Positions 35,690 to 45,260 of a DNA stretch of 64,000 bases are shown one piece after another. The position numbers and the translations under genes were made by a program. The stretch's first letter is position 1. Every line of letters starts with the position of its first letter. Source of the DNA: Thermanaeromonas sp. C210 (lineage in GTDB: Bacteria > Bacillota > DSM-521 > Neomoorellales > Neomoorellaceae); assembly GCF_013167955.1 (NCBI RefSeq), contig NZ_BLWF01000002.1, positions 62,001 to 126,000 of the forward strand. Reading direction: 5' to 3'. The notes beneath the pieces were generated by a model. That model saw nothing but the letters and a program-made list of their open reading frames with translations. It ran no database searches and was not told the origin of the DNA.

Positions 35690-36304
35690 TCACGTCCCTC
35701 CTCTATCCCCGTCCAAGGCCCGGCGGAACTCCCTGACCGCCGCTGCAGGATCAGTAGCAGCCATAACGGCCGACATGACGGCCACTCCGCTGGCCCCCGC
35801 CGCCAGGCAGGCCTCCACCCTCTCCACGGTAACCCCGCCCAGGGCCAACACTGGTATACCAATCTCCCCTGCAACTTCCCCCAGGGCCTCTAACCCCCGG
35901 GGCGGCAAACCCTTCTTGGAATCGGTGGCAAATACATGGCCGAAGAGCAGGTAGTCGGCGCCACTCCGGGCAGCCGTCAAAGCTTCTCCCCGGTTGTGTA
36001 CGGATACCCCGATGAGGGCGTTGGGCCCCAGTAGCCTCCTGGCCGCTTCCACCGGAAGAGAGCGCTGCCCCAAATGTACGCCGTCCAGCCCTGCCGCCAT
36101 GGCTATATCCACCCGGTCGTTGATTAGAAGCCTGGTGTTCGCCGGCAACGCCCTTCGCAGCTTGCAGGCCAGCCGGTAGAGCTCGCTTGCAGGAAGGTTC
36201 TTTTCCCGTAATTGGAAAAAGTCTACTCCTTCCAGTTTAGCCGCCATAACCTCCAGGGGATACCGGGTAAGCTGTTGGTTGCTTATTACATATAGCCAGG
36301 CCAC
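35690..36304 (-). CDS. thiE: thiamine-phosphate synthase ThiE
   Basis: Joins HMP diphosphate and thiazole phosphate to thiamine phosphate. The 204-residue TIM barrel has FFQLREKNLPASELYRLA, LLINDRVDIAMAAGLDGVHLG and the C-terminal GGVTVERVEACLAAGASGVA diphosphate-binding block. The start is GTG behind GGAAGGGGG. First gene after the TPP riboswitch. Confidence 0.95.
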   Translation of the reverse strand: MAWLYVISNQQLTRYPLEVMAAKLEGVDFFQLREKNLPASELYRLACKLRRALPANTRLLINDRVDIAMAAGLDGVHLGQRSLPVEAARRLLGPNALIGVSVHNRGEALTAARSGADYLLFGHVFATDSKKGLPPRGLEALGEVAGEIGIPVLALGGVTVERVEACLAAGASGVAVMSAVMAATDPAAAVREFRRALDGDRGGT

Positions 36305-36424
36305 CCGTCATCACCCCCTTCCAGGCCGACTTCTATCCCCTGCGAGGGCTTGGTCGTTTTCCCGCAGCCGGCCATGCAAGGAACGGATACGAAGCACGGC
36401 TTCCCTGCCGTCCGCCATAAAGAT

Positions 36425-36462
36425 AAAAAGGGTGCACCTCCGCAAGGAAAGTACACCCTTAA
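36425..36462 (-). terminator. riboswitch expression-platform terminator
   Basis: About 20 bases past the TPP aptamer a 10-bp stem AAGGGTGTAC / GTGCACCCTT (one G-U pair, loop of about 13) is followed by TTTTTATC in the minus direction. It lies well before thiE and is the expected off-state terminator. Confidence 0.85.
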
Positions 36463-36477
36463 ATCACCGGCTTTCTT

Positions 36478-36563
36478 TTCCCTCCGCAGGCATTATCCTG
36501 AACAGGTTCAGCGGGTCAGGTGCTCACTAGCCCTTTCTCAGCCCCTAACAGGAGCTCCCCGTT
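36478..36563 (-). ncRNA. TPP riboswitch (THI element)
   Basis: In the minus direction the leader contains GGGGAGC, then GGGGCTGAGAAAGGG, then ACCTGACCCGCTGAACCTG and CAGGATAATGCCTGCGGAGGG. These are the conserved pyrimidine-sensing and pyrophosphate-sensing arms of the TPP aptamer. It precedes thiE-thiS-thiG and the HydG-like gene, so TPP should shut them off through the following terminator. A TATAAT box (complement of about 36574-36583) lies just upstream without a clear -35. Confidence 0.95.
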
Positions 36564-36760
36564 GTCAAATACACTATTATATTAGAATTTATTTTAACTC
36601 TCCTAGCCCGGCCCGGCAAATCCCGTCGCCAGCTCCAGCGGCCGTTTCTTGCCCCATACAGGCCCTCTTTCCGCCCTTTTCGTGCTTTTCCCTCTCCTTT
36701 TCAATTTCTATACACCCTTCCTGTCCCGTCCTCCGCCCCCGTGGGGGGCGTAAAAAAGTA

Positions 36761-36797
36761 AAAAAGGATACCCTCCTCGCGAGGGTATCCTTTTATT
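36761..36797 (-). terminator. strong terminator after groEL
   Basis: A perfect 10-bp stem GGATACCCTC / GAGGGTATCC with a 5-base loop and T runs on both sides (TTTTTTACTTTTTT in the minus direction). It lies 13 bases past the groEL stop and would also work in the other direction. Confidence 0.92.
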
Positions 36798-36809
36798 GCC
36801 CGGCAGTTT

Positions 36810-38450
<1,641 letters not shown>

Positions 38451-38468
38451 TCATATCGCCCGCTGAAT

Positions 38469-38753
38469 TTATTCTTTCACGGCCAGAATATCGCTATCGC
38501 GGATGATCAGGTATTCCTGCCCGTCCACTTTGACCTCAGTTCCGCTGTACTTGGCAAAGACCACCCGGTCACCCACCTTAACTTCAGGCGCCACCCGCGT
38601 ACCGTTGTCCAAGATCCGGCCCGGACCTACTGCCACCACTTCCCCTTCCTGGGGCTTCTCCTTAGCGGTGTCCGGCAGAACAATGCCTCCTTGGGTCTTT
38701 TCCTCGGTCGAAACTACCTTGATTACCACCCGATCGCCAAGAGGCCGGAGCAT
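38469..38753 (-). CDS. groES: 10-kDa co-chaperonin GroES
   Basis: Heptameric lid of the GroEL chamber. The 94-residue product begins [12 protein letters not shown], carries the mobile loop [19 protein letters not shown] near residues 17-35 and ends [11 protein letters not shown] 38753 has GGGAGG upstream; the in-frame ATG at 38780 would add nine non-family residues. It is 45 bases ahead of groEL. Confidence 0.97.
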   Translation of the reverse strand: MLRPLGDRVVIKVVSTEEKTQGGIVLPDTAKEKPQEGEVVAVGPGRILDNGTRVAPEVKVGDRVVFAKYSGTEVKVDGQEYLIIRDSDILAVKE

Positions 38754-38786
38754 AGAAGTTATCCTCCCTTCAGCGTACAAATTTTG

Positions 38787-38813
38787 TTAGCACTCACCTG
38801 AGGTAAGTGCTAA
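38787..38813 (-). promoter_or_regulatory. CIRCE element (HrcA operator)
   Basis: TTAGCACTC - 9 bases - AAGTGCTAA, matching the CIRCE consensus with a single mismatch in the second arm, between the groES promoter and start codon. HrcA repressor binding here is established for Firmicutes groESL; hrcA itself is outside the window. Confidence 0.95.
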
Positions 38814-38826
38814 CAGCCAAATATTA

Positions 38827-38855
38827 TATTAATACATGGGCTTTCTGCTTGTCAA
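38827..38855 (-). promoter_or_regulatory. groESL promoter
   Basis: TTGACA (complement of 38850-38855) and TTAATA (complement of 38827-38832) with 17-base spacing; a TATAAT also lies a few bases further. The CIRCE element begins about 14 bases downstream, covering the transcription start. Confidence 0.8.
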
Positions 38856-38867
38856 TAGGTCGCGGTT

Positions 38868-40004
38868 CTAAAAAAGAATTTTTTGCCTGCGCAAATTTAC
38901 GTTGATCACTATACCCAGGGCCAACAAGTTGGTCAGCATAGAACTGCCGCCGTAGCTGAAAAGGGGGAGAGGAATGCCGGTCACCGGCATGATGCCTATG
39001 GTCATGCCCACATTGACCAGCACATGAAAGGTAAACATGCAGCAAACCCCGGTAACCAGGAGGGCACCGAAAAAGTCCTTGGCCTGGTTGGCGATGCGGA
39101 TCATCCGGTAAAGGAGCAGGAAATACAGGGCTAGCACCCCCAGGGTGCGAAAGAACCCGAGTTCTTCTCCTACCACCGAAAAGATAAAGTCGGTGTGGTG
39201 CTCAGGTAGAAAATTGAGCTGGACCTGGGAACCCTGGTGTAGCCCTTTGCCCCAGAGGCCGCCAGAGCCGATGGCTACCTGGGACTGGATAATGTGGTAA
39301 CCGGCTCCACGACCCCCTTCTCCGTCGTTATAGGGATCTAGCATGACCACCAACCTTTTGAGCTGGTACTCCTCCAGAGGCAAGGGCATGCCCCAGTTGA
39401 AGTGCGCGTAAAGGGCCAGGCCGGTGGCCAAAGCAACTCCCCCAACTAAAGCAAAGAAAAGGCGTGAATTCACGCCGGCCACATATAGCATGCCCCCCAG
39501 AATGGCCACGAACACCAGAGCGGTTCCCAGGTCGGGCTGTTTGAGTACCAGGAGCATGGGCCCGGCCACATGCAGAAAGGGGACCAACAGATCCCTCAGA
39601 CGGTTTAATTTACCCTGGCGGCCATCCAACAAACTGGCCAGAGTGATAATAACCATTAGCTTACTGAACTCCGAGGGTTGAAACTGGAAAAATCCTAGAT
39701 CGATCCAGCGCTGGGCTCCCTTGGCCTCACTGCCTATAACGAAAACTGAAGCCAGCAATAGGAGGTTGAAGACGTACAGGGGTAACCGATACCGCTTAAG
39801 CTGCTGGTAATCTATGGCCAAAGCCGCCAGGATACCTATCAATCCCAGGGCGATAACCATCATTTGCTTTTTAACGTAATAGTCGGGTCGCGAGGTTATG
39901 CTGGCGGCCGCACTGTCCAGGACCAGGAGGCTGATACTTAAAATGGCCAGCACAGTGGCTACCAAAACATAATCTAAGTTGCGCCATAGTTTGCGGTTAA
40001 ACAT
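38868..40004 (-). CDS. rodA: SEDS glycosyltransferase RodA
   Basis: Peptidoglycan glycosyltransferase of the elongation machinery, partner of PBP2. The 378-residue product has about ten membrane segments, the DLGFFQFQPSEFSKL block near 105, KQPDLGTALVF near 160 and PVTGIPLPLFSYGGSS near 335. The frame extends 81 bases further up, but ATG 40004 follows AAGGTGG and gives the usual N-terminus. It has its own terminator-separated position after minE. Spo-specific SpoVE or FtsW are alternatives, but the mre/mrdA/min context favours RodA. Confidence 0.9.
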   Translation of the reverse strand: MFNRKLWRNLDYVLVATVLAILSISLLVLDSAAASITSRPDYYVKKQMMVIALGLIGILAALAIDYQQLKRYRLPLYVFNLLLLASVFVIGSEAKGAQRWIDLGFFQFQPSEFSKLMVIITLASLLDGRQGKLNRLRDLLVPFLHVAGPMLLVLKQPDLGTALVFVAILGGMLYVAGVNSRLFFALVGGVALATGLALYAHFNWGMPLPLEEYQLKRLVVMLDPYNDGEGGRGAGYHIIQSQVAIGSGGLWGKGLHQGSQVQLNFLPEHHTDFIFSVVGEELGFFRTLGVLALYFLLLYRMIRIANQAKDFFGALLVTGVCCMFTFHVLVNVGMTIGIMPVTGIPLPLFSYGGSSMLTNLLALGIVINVNLRRQKILF

Positions 40005-40035
40005 CTTCTTTCGCCACCTTGTCCCTCTAATTATA

Positions 40036-40070
40036 CAAAAAAGCAAGCCCCGCCGGTAGCTTCGCGGGGC
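40036..40070 (-). terminator. terminator between minE and rodA
   Basis: A 7-bp GC stem GCCCCGC / GCGGGGC (10-base loop) followed by TTGCTTTTTT in the minus direction, a good intrinsic terminator ending the mreB-to-minE transcript. TATAAT directly after it (TGTATAATTAG) may belong to a rodA promoter. Confidence 0.85.
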
Positions 40071-40117
40071 CTGACTTTCTTTCATACGGTGGCGTGCCTC
40101 GTTTATACTCCAGAGGG

Positions 40118-40414
40118 CTAGTATGTAACGCTTTGTTCGCCGCTGGCCTTAAAGGTTCGCTTGATGCGGAGGATGGGAATGTTGGCCACCAGAGCAACCG
40201 TATCGTTTTCCCGGCTCAAACTAACTTCCAGCCCGGCGGCGTCGATCTCCAGGTACTCGGAAATAACCTTAATCAAGTCTTCCTTCAAGGCCTCCAGCAG
40301 GTGAGGCGATACCCCTACCCGGTCGTGGACCAGCACCAAGCGCAGCCGCTCCTTGGCCACCTTCTTGCTGGAGCTCGTTTCGCGTCCAAAAAAACGCAAC
40401 AGGAAATCTAACAC
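40118..40414 (-). CDS. minE: cell division topological factor MinE
   Basis: Stimulates MinD ATPase and drives Min oscillation or release. The 98-residue product has the N-terminal amphipathic region, the ERLRLVLVHDRVGVSPHLLE anti-MinCD helix/strand near residue 22 and the C-terminal dimerisation part. The start is GTG. It follows minD by 14 bases. Presence of MinE, rather than DivIVA/MinJ only, is common in this anaerobic group. Confidence 0.94.
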   Translation of the reverse strand: MLDFLLRFFGRETSSSKKVAKERLRLVLVHDRVGVSPHLLEALKEDLIKVISEYLEIDAAGLEVSLSRENDTVALVANIPILRIKRTFKASGEQSVTY

Positions 40415-40428
40415 CGGTAGGTCCCCCC

Positions 40429-41223
40429 TTAACCTAGGCCAAAGAGCTTCCTCAATTTGGCCACGATACCTTCATTGCCCTCCAGATTCAGCAGGGGTAC
40501 TTCTTCACCCAGGAGACGGCGGGAAATGTTGTGGTAGGCCTGTCCGGCCCGGGAACGTTTGTCCAGAATAGCCGGTTCCCCCTTGTTGGTGGAAACCACG
40601 ATCATCTCGTCCTCCGGCACCACTCCCAGGAGGTCAATGGCCAGGATCTCCAGCATATCGTCGATATCCATCATATCTCCGCGGCGGACCATGTCCGGCC
40701 GTACGCGATTGATTATGAGGCGCGGCGCCTCCATTTCTGCCGCTTCCAGCAGGCCGATGATACGATCGGCATCGCGCACGGCCGCCACTTCCGGCGTAGT
40801 CACCACAACGGCCTTTTCCGCTCCGGCAATGGCATTCTTAAAGCCCATTTCAATGCCGGCCGGGCAGTCGATCAGCACAAAATCAAAATCTTCTTTTAGC
40901 TGGTCGCACAGGTCCATCATCTGGTGTCGGGTAACGGCCGTCTTGTCCCTGGTCTGGTTGGCCGGCAGAAGGTAAAGATTCTCCAGCCTTTTATCCTTGA
41001 TCAATGCCTGTTTCAGACGGCACCTTCCTTCCACCACGTCCACCAGATCGTAGACTATGCGGTTCTCCAGTCCCAGCACCACATCCAGATTCCGCAGCCC
41101 TATGTCCGTATCTACCATAACCACCCTTTTGCCGAGAAGGGCTAGTCCGGTGCCCAGATTAGCCGTAGTAGTCGTTTTCCCTACGCCGCCCTTGCCCGAG
41201 GTAATGACTATAACCTCACCCAT
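40429..41223 (-). CDS. minD: septum-site ATPase MinD
   Basis: Membrane-cycling ATPase that places MinC at the poles. The 264-residue product has the deviant Walker A ITSGKGGVGKTTTTANLG near residue 6, VDTDIGLRNLDVVLG near 40 and the DCPAGIEMGFKNA switch near 120. The C-terminal amphipathic membrane helix IVAKLRKLFGLG is present. ATG 41223 overlaps the minC stop by 8 bases. Confidence 0.97.
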   Translation of the reverse strand: MGEVIVITSGKGGVGKTTTTANLGTGLALLGKRVVMVDTDIGLRNLDVVLGLENRIVYDLVDVVEGRCRLKQALIKDKRLENLYLLPANQTRDKTAVTRHQMMDLCDQLKEDFDFVLIDCPAGIEMGFKNAIAGAEKAVVVTTPEVAAVRDADRIIGLLEAAEMEAPRLIINRVRPDMVRRGDMMDIDDMLEILAIDLLGVVPEDEMIVVSTNKGEPAILDKRSRAGQAYHNISRRLLGEEVPLLNLEGNEGIVAKLRKLFGLG

Positions 41224-41653
41224 CTTGTTCCTCCTCTTTCGTGGTATTACCTGAGTTTAGGAAGCGCCTTTCTCCGCCAGGTTGGTATCGTTCGATGATC
41301 ACCGTCCCGTCCTGCACCCTGGCAATTTCGGGTTGTCGGGTTGGCTTGTCCTCAACATCCGGCGGCCGGGCAATATATCCTGCTATCCTCAGCTGGGTGG
41401 GCCGCAGGTCGAAGGCAATAACCACCGCCCCCTCATCTCCCTCGGCCCCAGCGTGGACAATACCTTTCAGAGCGCCCATGACGATGACGTGCCCCCCGGC
41501 CACCACCTCACCGCCGGGATTGACGTCGCCCATAATTACCATATTACCCGGATAGTCGATGCGCTGACCCGAGCGCACCGTACGCCGCACTAGTAACGTA
41601 TGTCCGGGCCCACAGCGGGACTTCCCCAGTGCCAGCGTTCCTCCCGAAGGCAT
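41216..41653 (-). CDS. minC: MinC C-terminal-domain protein, N-terminal domain absent
   Basis: The 145-residue product holds only the right-handed beta-helix MinC C-terminal domain (LVRRTVRSGQRIDYPGNMVI, GDVNPGGEVVAGGHVIVMG, GALKGIVHAGA, PTQLRIAGYIARPPD), which binds MinD and dimerises. The N-terminal domain that blocks FtsZ assembly, about 100 residues, is missing; full-length MinC is about 220-230. ATG 41653 has GGAGGAGAG upstream. The frame stays open for 62 codons before it, but those read as arginine/lysine-rich low-similarity sequence, not MinC. Loss of FtsZ inhibition, or a shorter native form, are both possible. Confidence 0.87.
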   Translation of the reverse strand: MPSGGTLALGKSRCGPGHTLLVRRTVRSGQRIDYPGNMVIMGDVNPGGEVVAGGHVIVMGALKGIVHAGAEGDEGAVVIAFDLRPTQLRIAGYIARPPDVEDKPTRQPEIARVQDGTVIIERYQPGGERRFLNSGNTTKEEEQDG

Positions 41654-41728
41654 ATACTCTCCTCCGTTAAGCACGCATGATGATTTTTTCTTTCTACGTG
41701 TTATAAGGTAAATCCTGCCGTAGGAGGC

Positions 41729-41747
41729 AAAAAGCCGGGAGCTTTTT
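41729..41747 (-). terminator. weak hairpin between mrdA and minC
   Basis: AAAAAGC / GCTTTTT with a 5-base loop, A/T-rich with a short T run in the minus direction. It could reduce read-through from the mre genes into minCDE. Weak evidence. Confidence 0.35.
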
Positions 41748-41858
41748 TTATCTCCTTTTCCGGAAAATACGACAAGAAGGGAGGATCTTCCGGCCCAGGA
41801 CCGGGTACAGTATCCCCTCCTGTCGAATTTCGGGAACACCCACAGGTGCGGCGTCGGT

Positions 41859-43931
41859 TTATTCGGTGGCTCTTCCGGCCAGCTCGGCGTCCGAAAGCTG
41901 GTCGGTCAAACCGAAATAACGGGCAAAGACCTCCCGGGCCACTATTCCCGCTGAGTCGCCGCCATGGCTCGCGTATTCTATGATCCCGGCAAAGGCGATC
42001 TGAGGATCGTCGTAGGGAGCAAAGGCGATAAAGGTTCCGTAAAAATCGCGGCTGAGGTCGTCACCGGCCAGGCCGGTCTGGGCCGTCCCGGTCTTAGCCC
42101 CCACCTTGAGGTGGGACGGGAAATCGGCGAAGAGAAAGGAAGCCGTACCGCCCGGCTGGGTCACAGCCAGCATCCCCCGCCGAACCTCTTCTAAAATTTC
42201 GGCCGGAATATCAACTTTTTGTGCCACTTCCGGACCGAATTCCAACTTAACCTCACCTTCCGGGGACACCACCCGCTTTACCAGATAAGGCCGCCACCGG
42301 GTGCCGCCGTTAGCCAGGGTGGCCACGTAGTTGGCGAGCTGGAGCACAGTATAATTGTTGGCTCCCTGGCCGATTACCGTATTGTACGTGTCAAAGGGCT
42401 GCCAGTTAGTCTCAAAGTTGAAGGTTATGTCGAATCTGGCCTTTAGGGCACCCAGCTCCTGCTCTTTCTGCCGCAACAAGCGCTCCCTCTCCTCTTCGTC
42501 GGCGGAAGCTAAAACCTCTCGGTATTTCTGCTCGATTTTTTCCTGCTCCTTGGCCAACCAGTTCTCCAGGGCTGCCCCATTGACGGTCTTCTTCCATTCC
42601 GGAGAAGGCAGAATGCCCTTGGCCTCCCCCAGAATACCTACGGCACCGGTAGGGCTCCCCAGACCGAACTGGGCGGCCACCCGGTTCACCAGGTCAATGC
42701 CGGCCTGTTCTCCGGCCCACTGGAAGTAGGTATTGCATGAAACGGCCAGGGCTTTTTCCAGGTCCACCGGGCCATGGCTGCTCCAGCAGCTGATCCCCCC
42801 TGCTTTCCAATATCGGCCCCTGCAATCTATCCTGTAATCGGGGTCAACCCCGGCCAGAAGGGCGGCGATAGCCGTAATAGGCTTAAAAGTGGAGCCGGGG
42901 GGGTAGGTGCCCTGGACCGCACGGTTAAACATGGGTTTGAGGCGGGGATCGTTGTAGTAAGCCTGTTTCTCGGAAAAGGCACCGGTGACAAAATCGTTGG
43001 GATCCATATCAGGCTTGCTGGCCATGGCCAGAATAGCCCCCGTCTTAACGTCCAGCACTACTGCCGCCCCGGCGCCGGCCTTGGGATTCTTTTTCTTGGT
43101 CTCGGCAATAACCCGGTCCATGGCCTCTTCCAGGGTCTTCTGGAGATCCAGATCCAGAGTCAGCTCCACGTTATCTCCCGGAGCCGGAGGAATGGTAAAG
43201 AGATCTCGGATCTTGCGATTGAAGGCGTTGACTTCTACCTGCTCCGCGCCATCCTGCCCCCTCAGGCCTATGCGAAGATCACCGCGTTTTTCATACTCCA
43301 GGTAGCGTTCAATGCCGCTTTTACCGATTTTGTCGTTGAAGCGGTAATTATCCGACCGCCGCTGTTCCAACTCCTCCTGGGTTATCTGGCCCACAAAACC
43401 TAATAGGTGTCCGGCCAGGGGGCCGTTGGGATAAAACCGCTGGGGTTCCGTGGTGATATTGACACCCGGCAGCTCCGGTCGCCTTTCCTCCAGCCTAGTA
43501 ATTACAGCCATGCTCTCGGGACCGGCAGGCAATCGCTTAACCACTACCGGTTCATAGCGATACGGATTGTTCTTCAGTTTTTCGGCGATAACCTCCGGCG
43601 TCAGTTCGGGATCTTCCAAGAGGCGGGCTAGCTTCTCTATAACGGGCGACATATCCTGCCCGGGAACATTGGTCAGGGTAATGGCATACACAGGTTGGCT
43701 GGTGGCCAGGACCCTCCCCTGGCGGTCCAGAATATCCCCCCGCCGGGCTTCGATGGGAATAAGCCGGATGCTGTTTTCAGCCGACTGCCGGGCGAATTCA
43801 TGGGCATTTACCACCTGGAGAAAGAAAAGCCGCCCTGCCAGGACTAAGAAAACGAGAACCAAGAAGGCTAAGTAGCCCTGTAGGCGGCGGTTCAGGTTAA
43901 GCTTCCATGGTTCCTTTTCCTGGCTACCCAC
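41859..43931 (-). CDS. mrdA: penicillin-binding protein 2 (MrdA), with long insertion
   Basis: Class B transpeptidase of cell elongation. The 690-residue product has an N-terminal membrane anchor (about 18-40), the dimerisation part, and the transpeptidase domain with SxxK at S347 (PPGSTFK), SCN at 398-400 and KTG at 613-615. Between PSPEWKK (about 448) and the TVIGQG motif (about 518) it carries about 50 extra residues, charged and helical (KEQEKIEQKYREVLASADEE and onward), absent from typical PBP2. The start is GTG behind GGAGGAGAG. It overlaps mreD by 40 bases. Confidence 0.94.
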   Translation of the reverse strand: MGSQEKEPWKLNLNRRLQGYLAFLVLVFLVLAGRLFFLQVVNAHEFARQSAENSIRLIPIEARRGDILDRQGRVLATSQPVYAITLTNVPGQDMSPVIEKLARLLEDPELTPEVIAEKLKNNPYRYEPVVVKRLPAGPESMAVITRLEERRPELPGVNITTEPQRFYPNGPLAGHLLGFVGQITQEELEQRRSDNYRFNDKIGKSGIERYLEYEKRGDLRIGLRGQDGAEQVEVNAFNRKIRDLFTIPPAPGDNVELTLDLDLQKTLEEAMDRVIAETKKKNPKAGAGAAVVLDVKTGAILAMASKPDMDPNDFVTGAFSEKQAYYNDPRLKPMFNRAVQGTYPPGSTFKPITAIAALLAGVDPDYRIDCRGRYWKAGGISCWSSHGPVDLEKALAVSCNTYFQWAGEQAGIDLVNRVAAQFGLGSPTGAVGILGEAKGILPSPEWKKTVNGAALENWLAKEQEKIEQKYREVLASADEEERERLLRQKEQELGALKARFDITFNFETNWQPFDTYNTVIGQGANNYTVLQLANYVATLANGGTRWRPYLVKRVVSPEGEVKLEFGPEVAQKVDIPAEILEEVRRGMLAVTQPGGTASFLFADFPSHLKVGAKTGTAQTGLAGDDLSRDFYGTFIAFAPYDDPQIAFAGIIEYASHGGDSAGIVAREVFARYFGLTDQLSDAELAGRATE

Positions 43932-44401
43932 TCTGCTCTCCTCCGGGAAAGGCCCTGGCCTACGAAGGCCAGAGAAGCGTTATAAATAGAAGCAGGCAAT
44001 ATTACAGTGGTCAAGGCTGCCGACCAGGGATAGTCCATTCCCCCCAAGGGGCACAGGAGCAAAAACATAACTCCGGCGGCCAGGCTGGCTCCCCAGGCCA
44101 GGCTGACAGGTACCCAGGGATTGTCCACATTTAACCTATCCCTGCCCCAACCCAGAAGGTAGCCCAACAGCATCTTGATCAGGGCGTTAAAGCCCAGCAA
44201 TCGGCCGACATAAAGATCTTCCATCAGGCCGTAGAGCAGCCCCACGACTGCCCCCCGGCCTGCCCCGGTTTCCAGGGCATAAAACAGGAGCAGGATCAGC
44301 AACAAGTCCGGTTTAACGCCGGCTATCTTGAAGAATTCCATTAGGGTGGCTTCCAGAATCAGAGCGCCCATCCCCGCCAGTAGCCAGACTACCACCTGCA
44401 T
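43892..44401 (-). CDS. mreD: rod-shape protein MreD
   Basis: Small membrane protein of the MreBCD elongation complex, 169 residues with about five hydrophobic segments, including VKPDLLLILLLFYALETG and VGLLYGLMEDLYVGRLLGFN, the family motif. The start at 44401 lies within the 3' end of mreC (89-base overlap); a GTG two codons on has a better-spaced GGAGG. Placement between mreC and mrdA is standard. Confidence 0.9.
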   Translation of the reverse strand: MQVVVWLLAGMGALILEATLMEFFKIAGVKPDLLLILLLFYALETGAGRGAVVGLLYGLMEDLYVGRLLGFNALIKMLLGYLLGWGRDRLNVDNPWVPVSLAWGASLAAGVMFLLLCPLGGMDYPWSAALTTVILPASIYNASLAFVGQGLSRRRAEWVARKRNHGSLT

Positions 44402-45245
44402 CCTCCGCCACCCCCCCGAAAACCTCGGTAATCACCATAACTTCTTCCAGACGGTGGAAATCTACTGCCGGCGCGATAAGGGCTCTCTTAAGCAAGCCCC
44501 CGGTCTCCGGCAAGACTTCTACCACCGTACCGATGAGCAGACCCTTCGGGAAAATCCCCCCCAGGCCCGAAGTGACGATCACATCGTTCTTGGCAACGGG
44601 GGCATCGTGGGCCAGGTGGATCATCTGCAAGTAGCCCCGGTAGTCCGAGCTGGCCTCCACTACCCCCGGGAGGCGGGTAGATTGTACCATGCCCCCCACC
44701 GCTCCTTCCCGGTCGAGGAGCAACAGCACCTCGGCCGTCCGGGGGCTGACCCGGATGATACGGCCTACCACCCCTGCCGGGGTAATCACGACTTGATCTT
44801 GCCGCACCCCTTCCTCCGACCCAATACCCAGGGTAAGGGTGCTAAACCAATTGTCGGGATTGCGGCCTATAACCGGGGCAACTTTTAACTGCCATCGTTC
44901 CTTGGTGGCATCTCTATATGCCAGCACTTGTTGTAACCGTTCGTTCTCCAGGCGATATTCTTCCATCTGGGCAAGCCGGCCTTGTAATTCGGCAACCTGC
45001 CTTTTTAAGCGCTCGTTTTCCTCCTGCAAGCGGCCCATATGCAAGATATTTTCCCACAGGCTTTGGCCCCTGTGTCCCACCCAAGTCGCAGCCCCGGCCA
45101 CCGGTGCCACCATTTCCTTTAGAATTCCCCCGGCCAACCTGAAGGTGCTCCCCCCGGCTACCGACCAGCGGAGGATAAAGATTAACATCCCAGCAGCCAG
45201 CCCCAGACCAAGGAGGGGAAGCAACCTCCGCCAAAGCCACCGCAA
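44313..45245 (-). CDS. mreC: rod-shape protein MreC
   Basis: Membrane-anchored scaffold that links MreB to peptidoglycan enzymes. The 310-residue product has a membrane segment near 10-28, a coiled coil near 65-110 (EENERLKRQVAELQGRLAQM) and the beta-domain pair with APVIGRNPDNWFSTLTLGIG and DAPVAKNDVIVTSGLGGIFP. The last 30 residues, after the conserved core, overlap mreD in another frame. The start is TTG behind GAGAGGTG. Confidence 0.94.
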   Translation of the reverse strand: MRWLWRRLLPLLGLGLAAGMLIFILRWSVAGGSTFRLAGGILKEMVAPVAGAATWVGHRGQSLWENILHMGRLQEENERLKRQVAELQGRLAQMEEYRLENERLQQVLAYRDATKERWQLKVAPVIGRNPDNWFSTLTLGIGSEEGVRQDQVVITPAGVVGRIIRVSPRTAEVLLLLDREGAVGGMVQSTRLPGVVEASSDYRGYLQMIHLAHDAPVAKNDVIVTSGLGGIFPKGLLIGTVVEVLPETGGLLKRALIAPAVDFHRLEEVMVITEVFGGVAEDAGGSLATGGDGRSDSGSHPNGILQDSRR

Positions 45246-45260
45246 TAAATAACACCTCTC

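Noticed and set aside
41654-41839. 62-codon upstream extension of minC as a possible N-terminal domain
   Set aside because: The residues are Arg/Lys-rich and unlike MinC_N, and the ATG at 41653 has a strong ribosome site.
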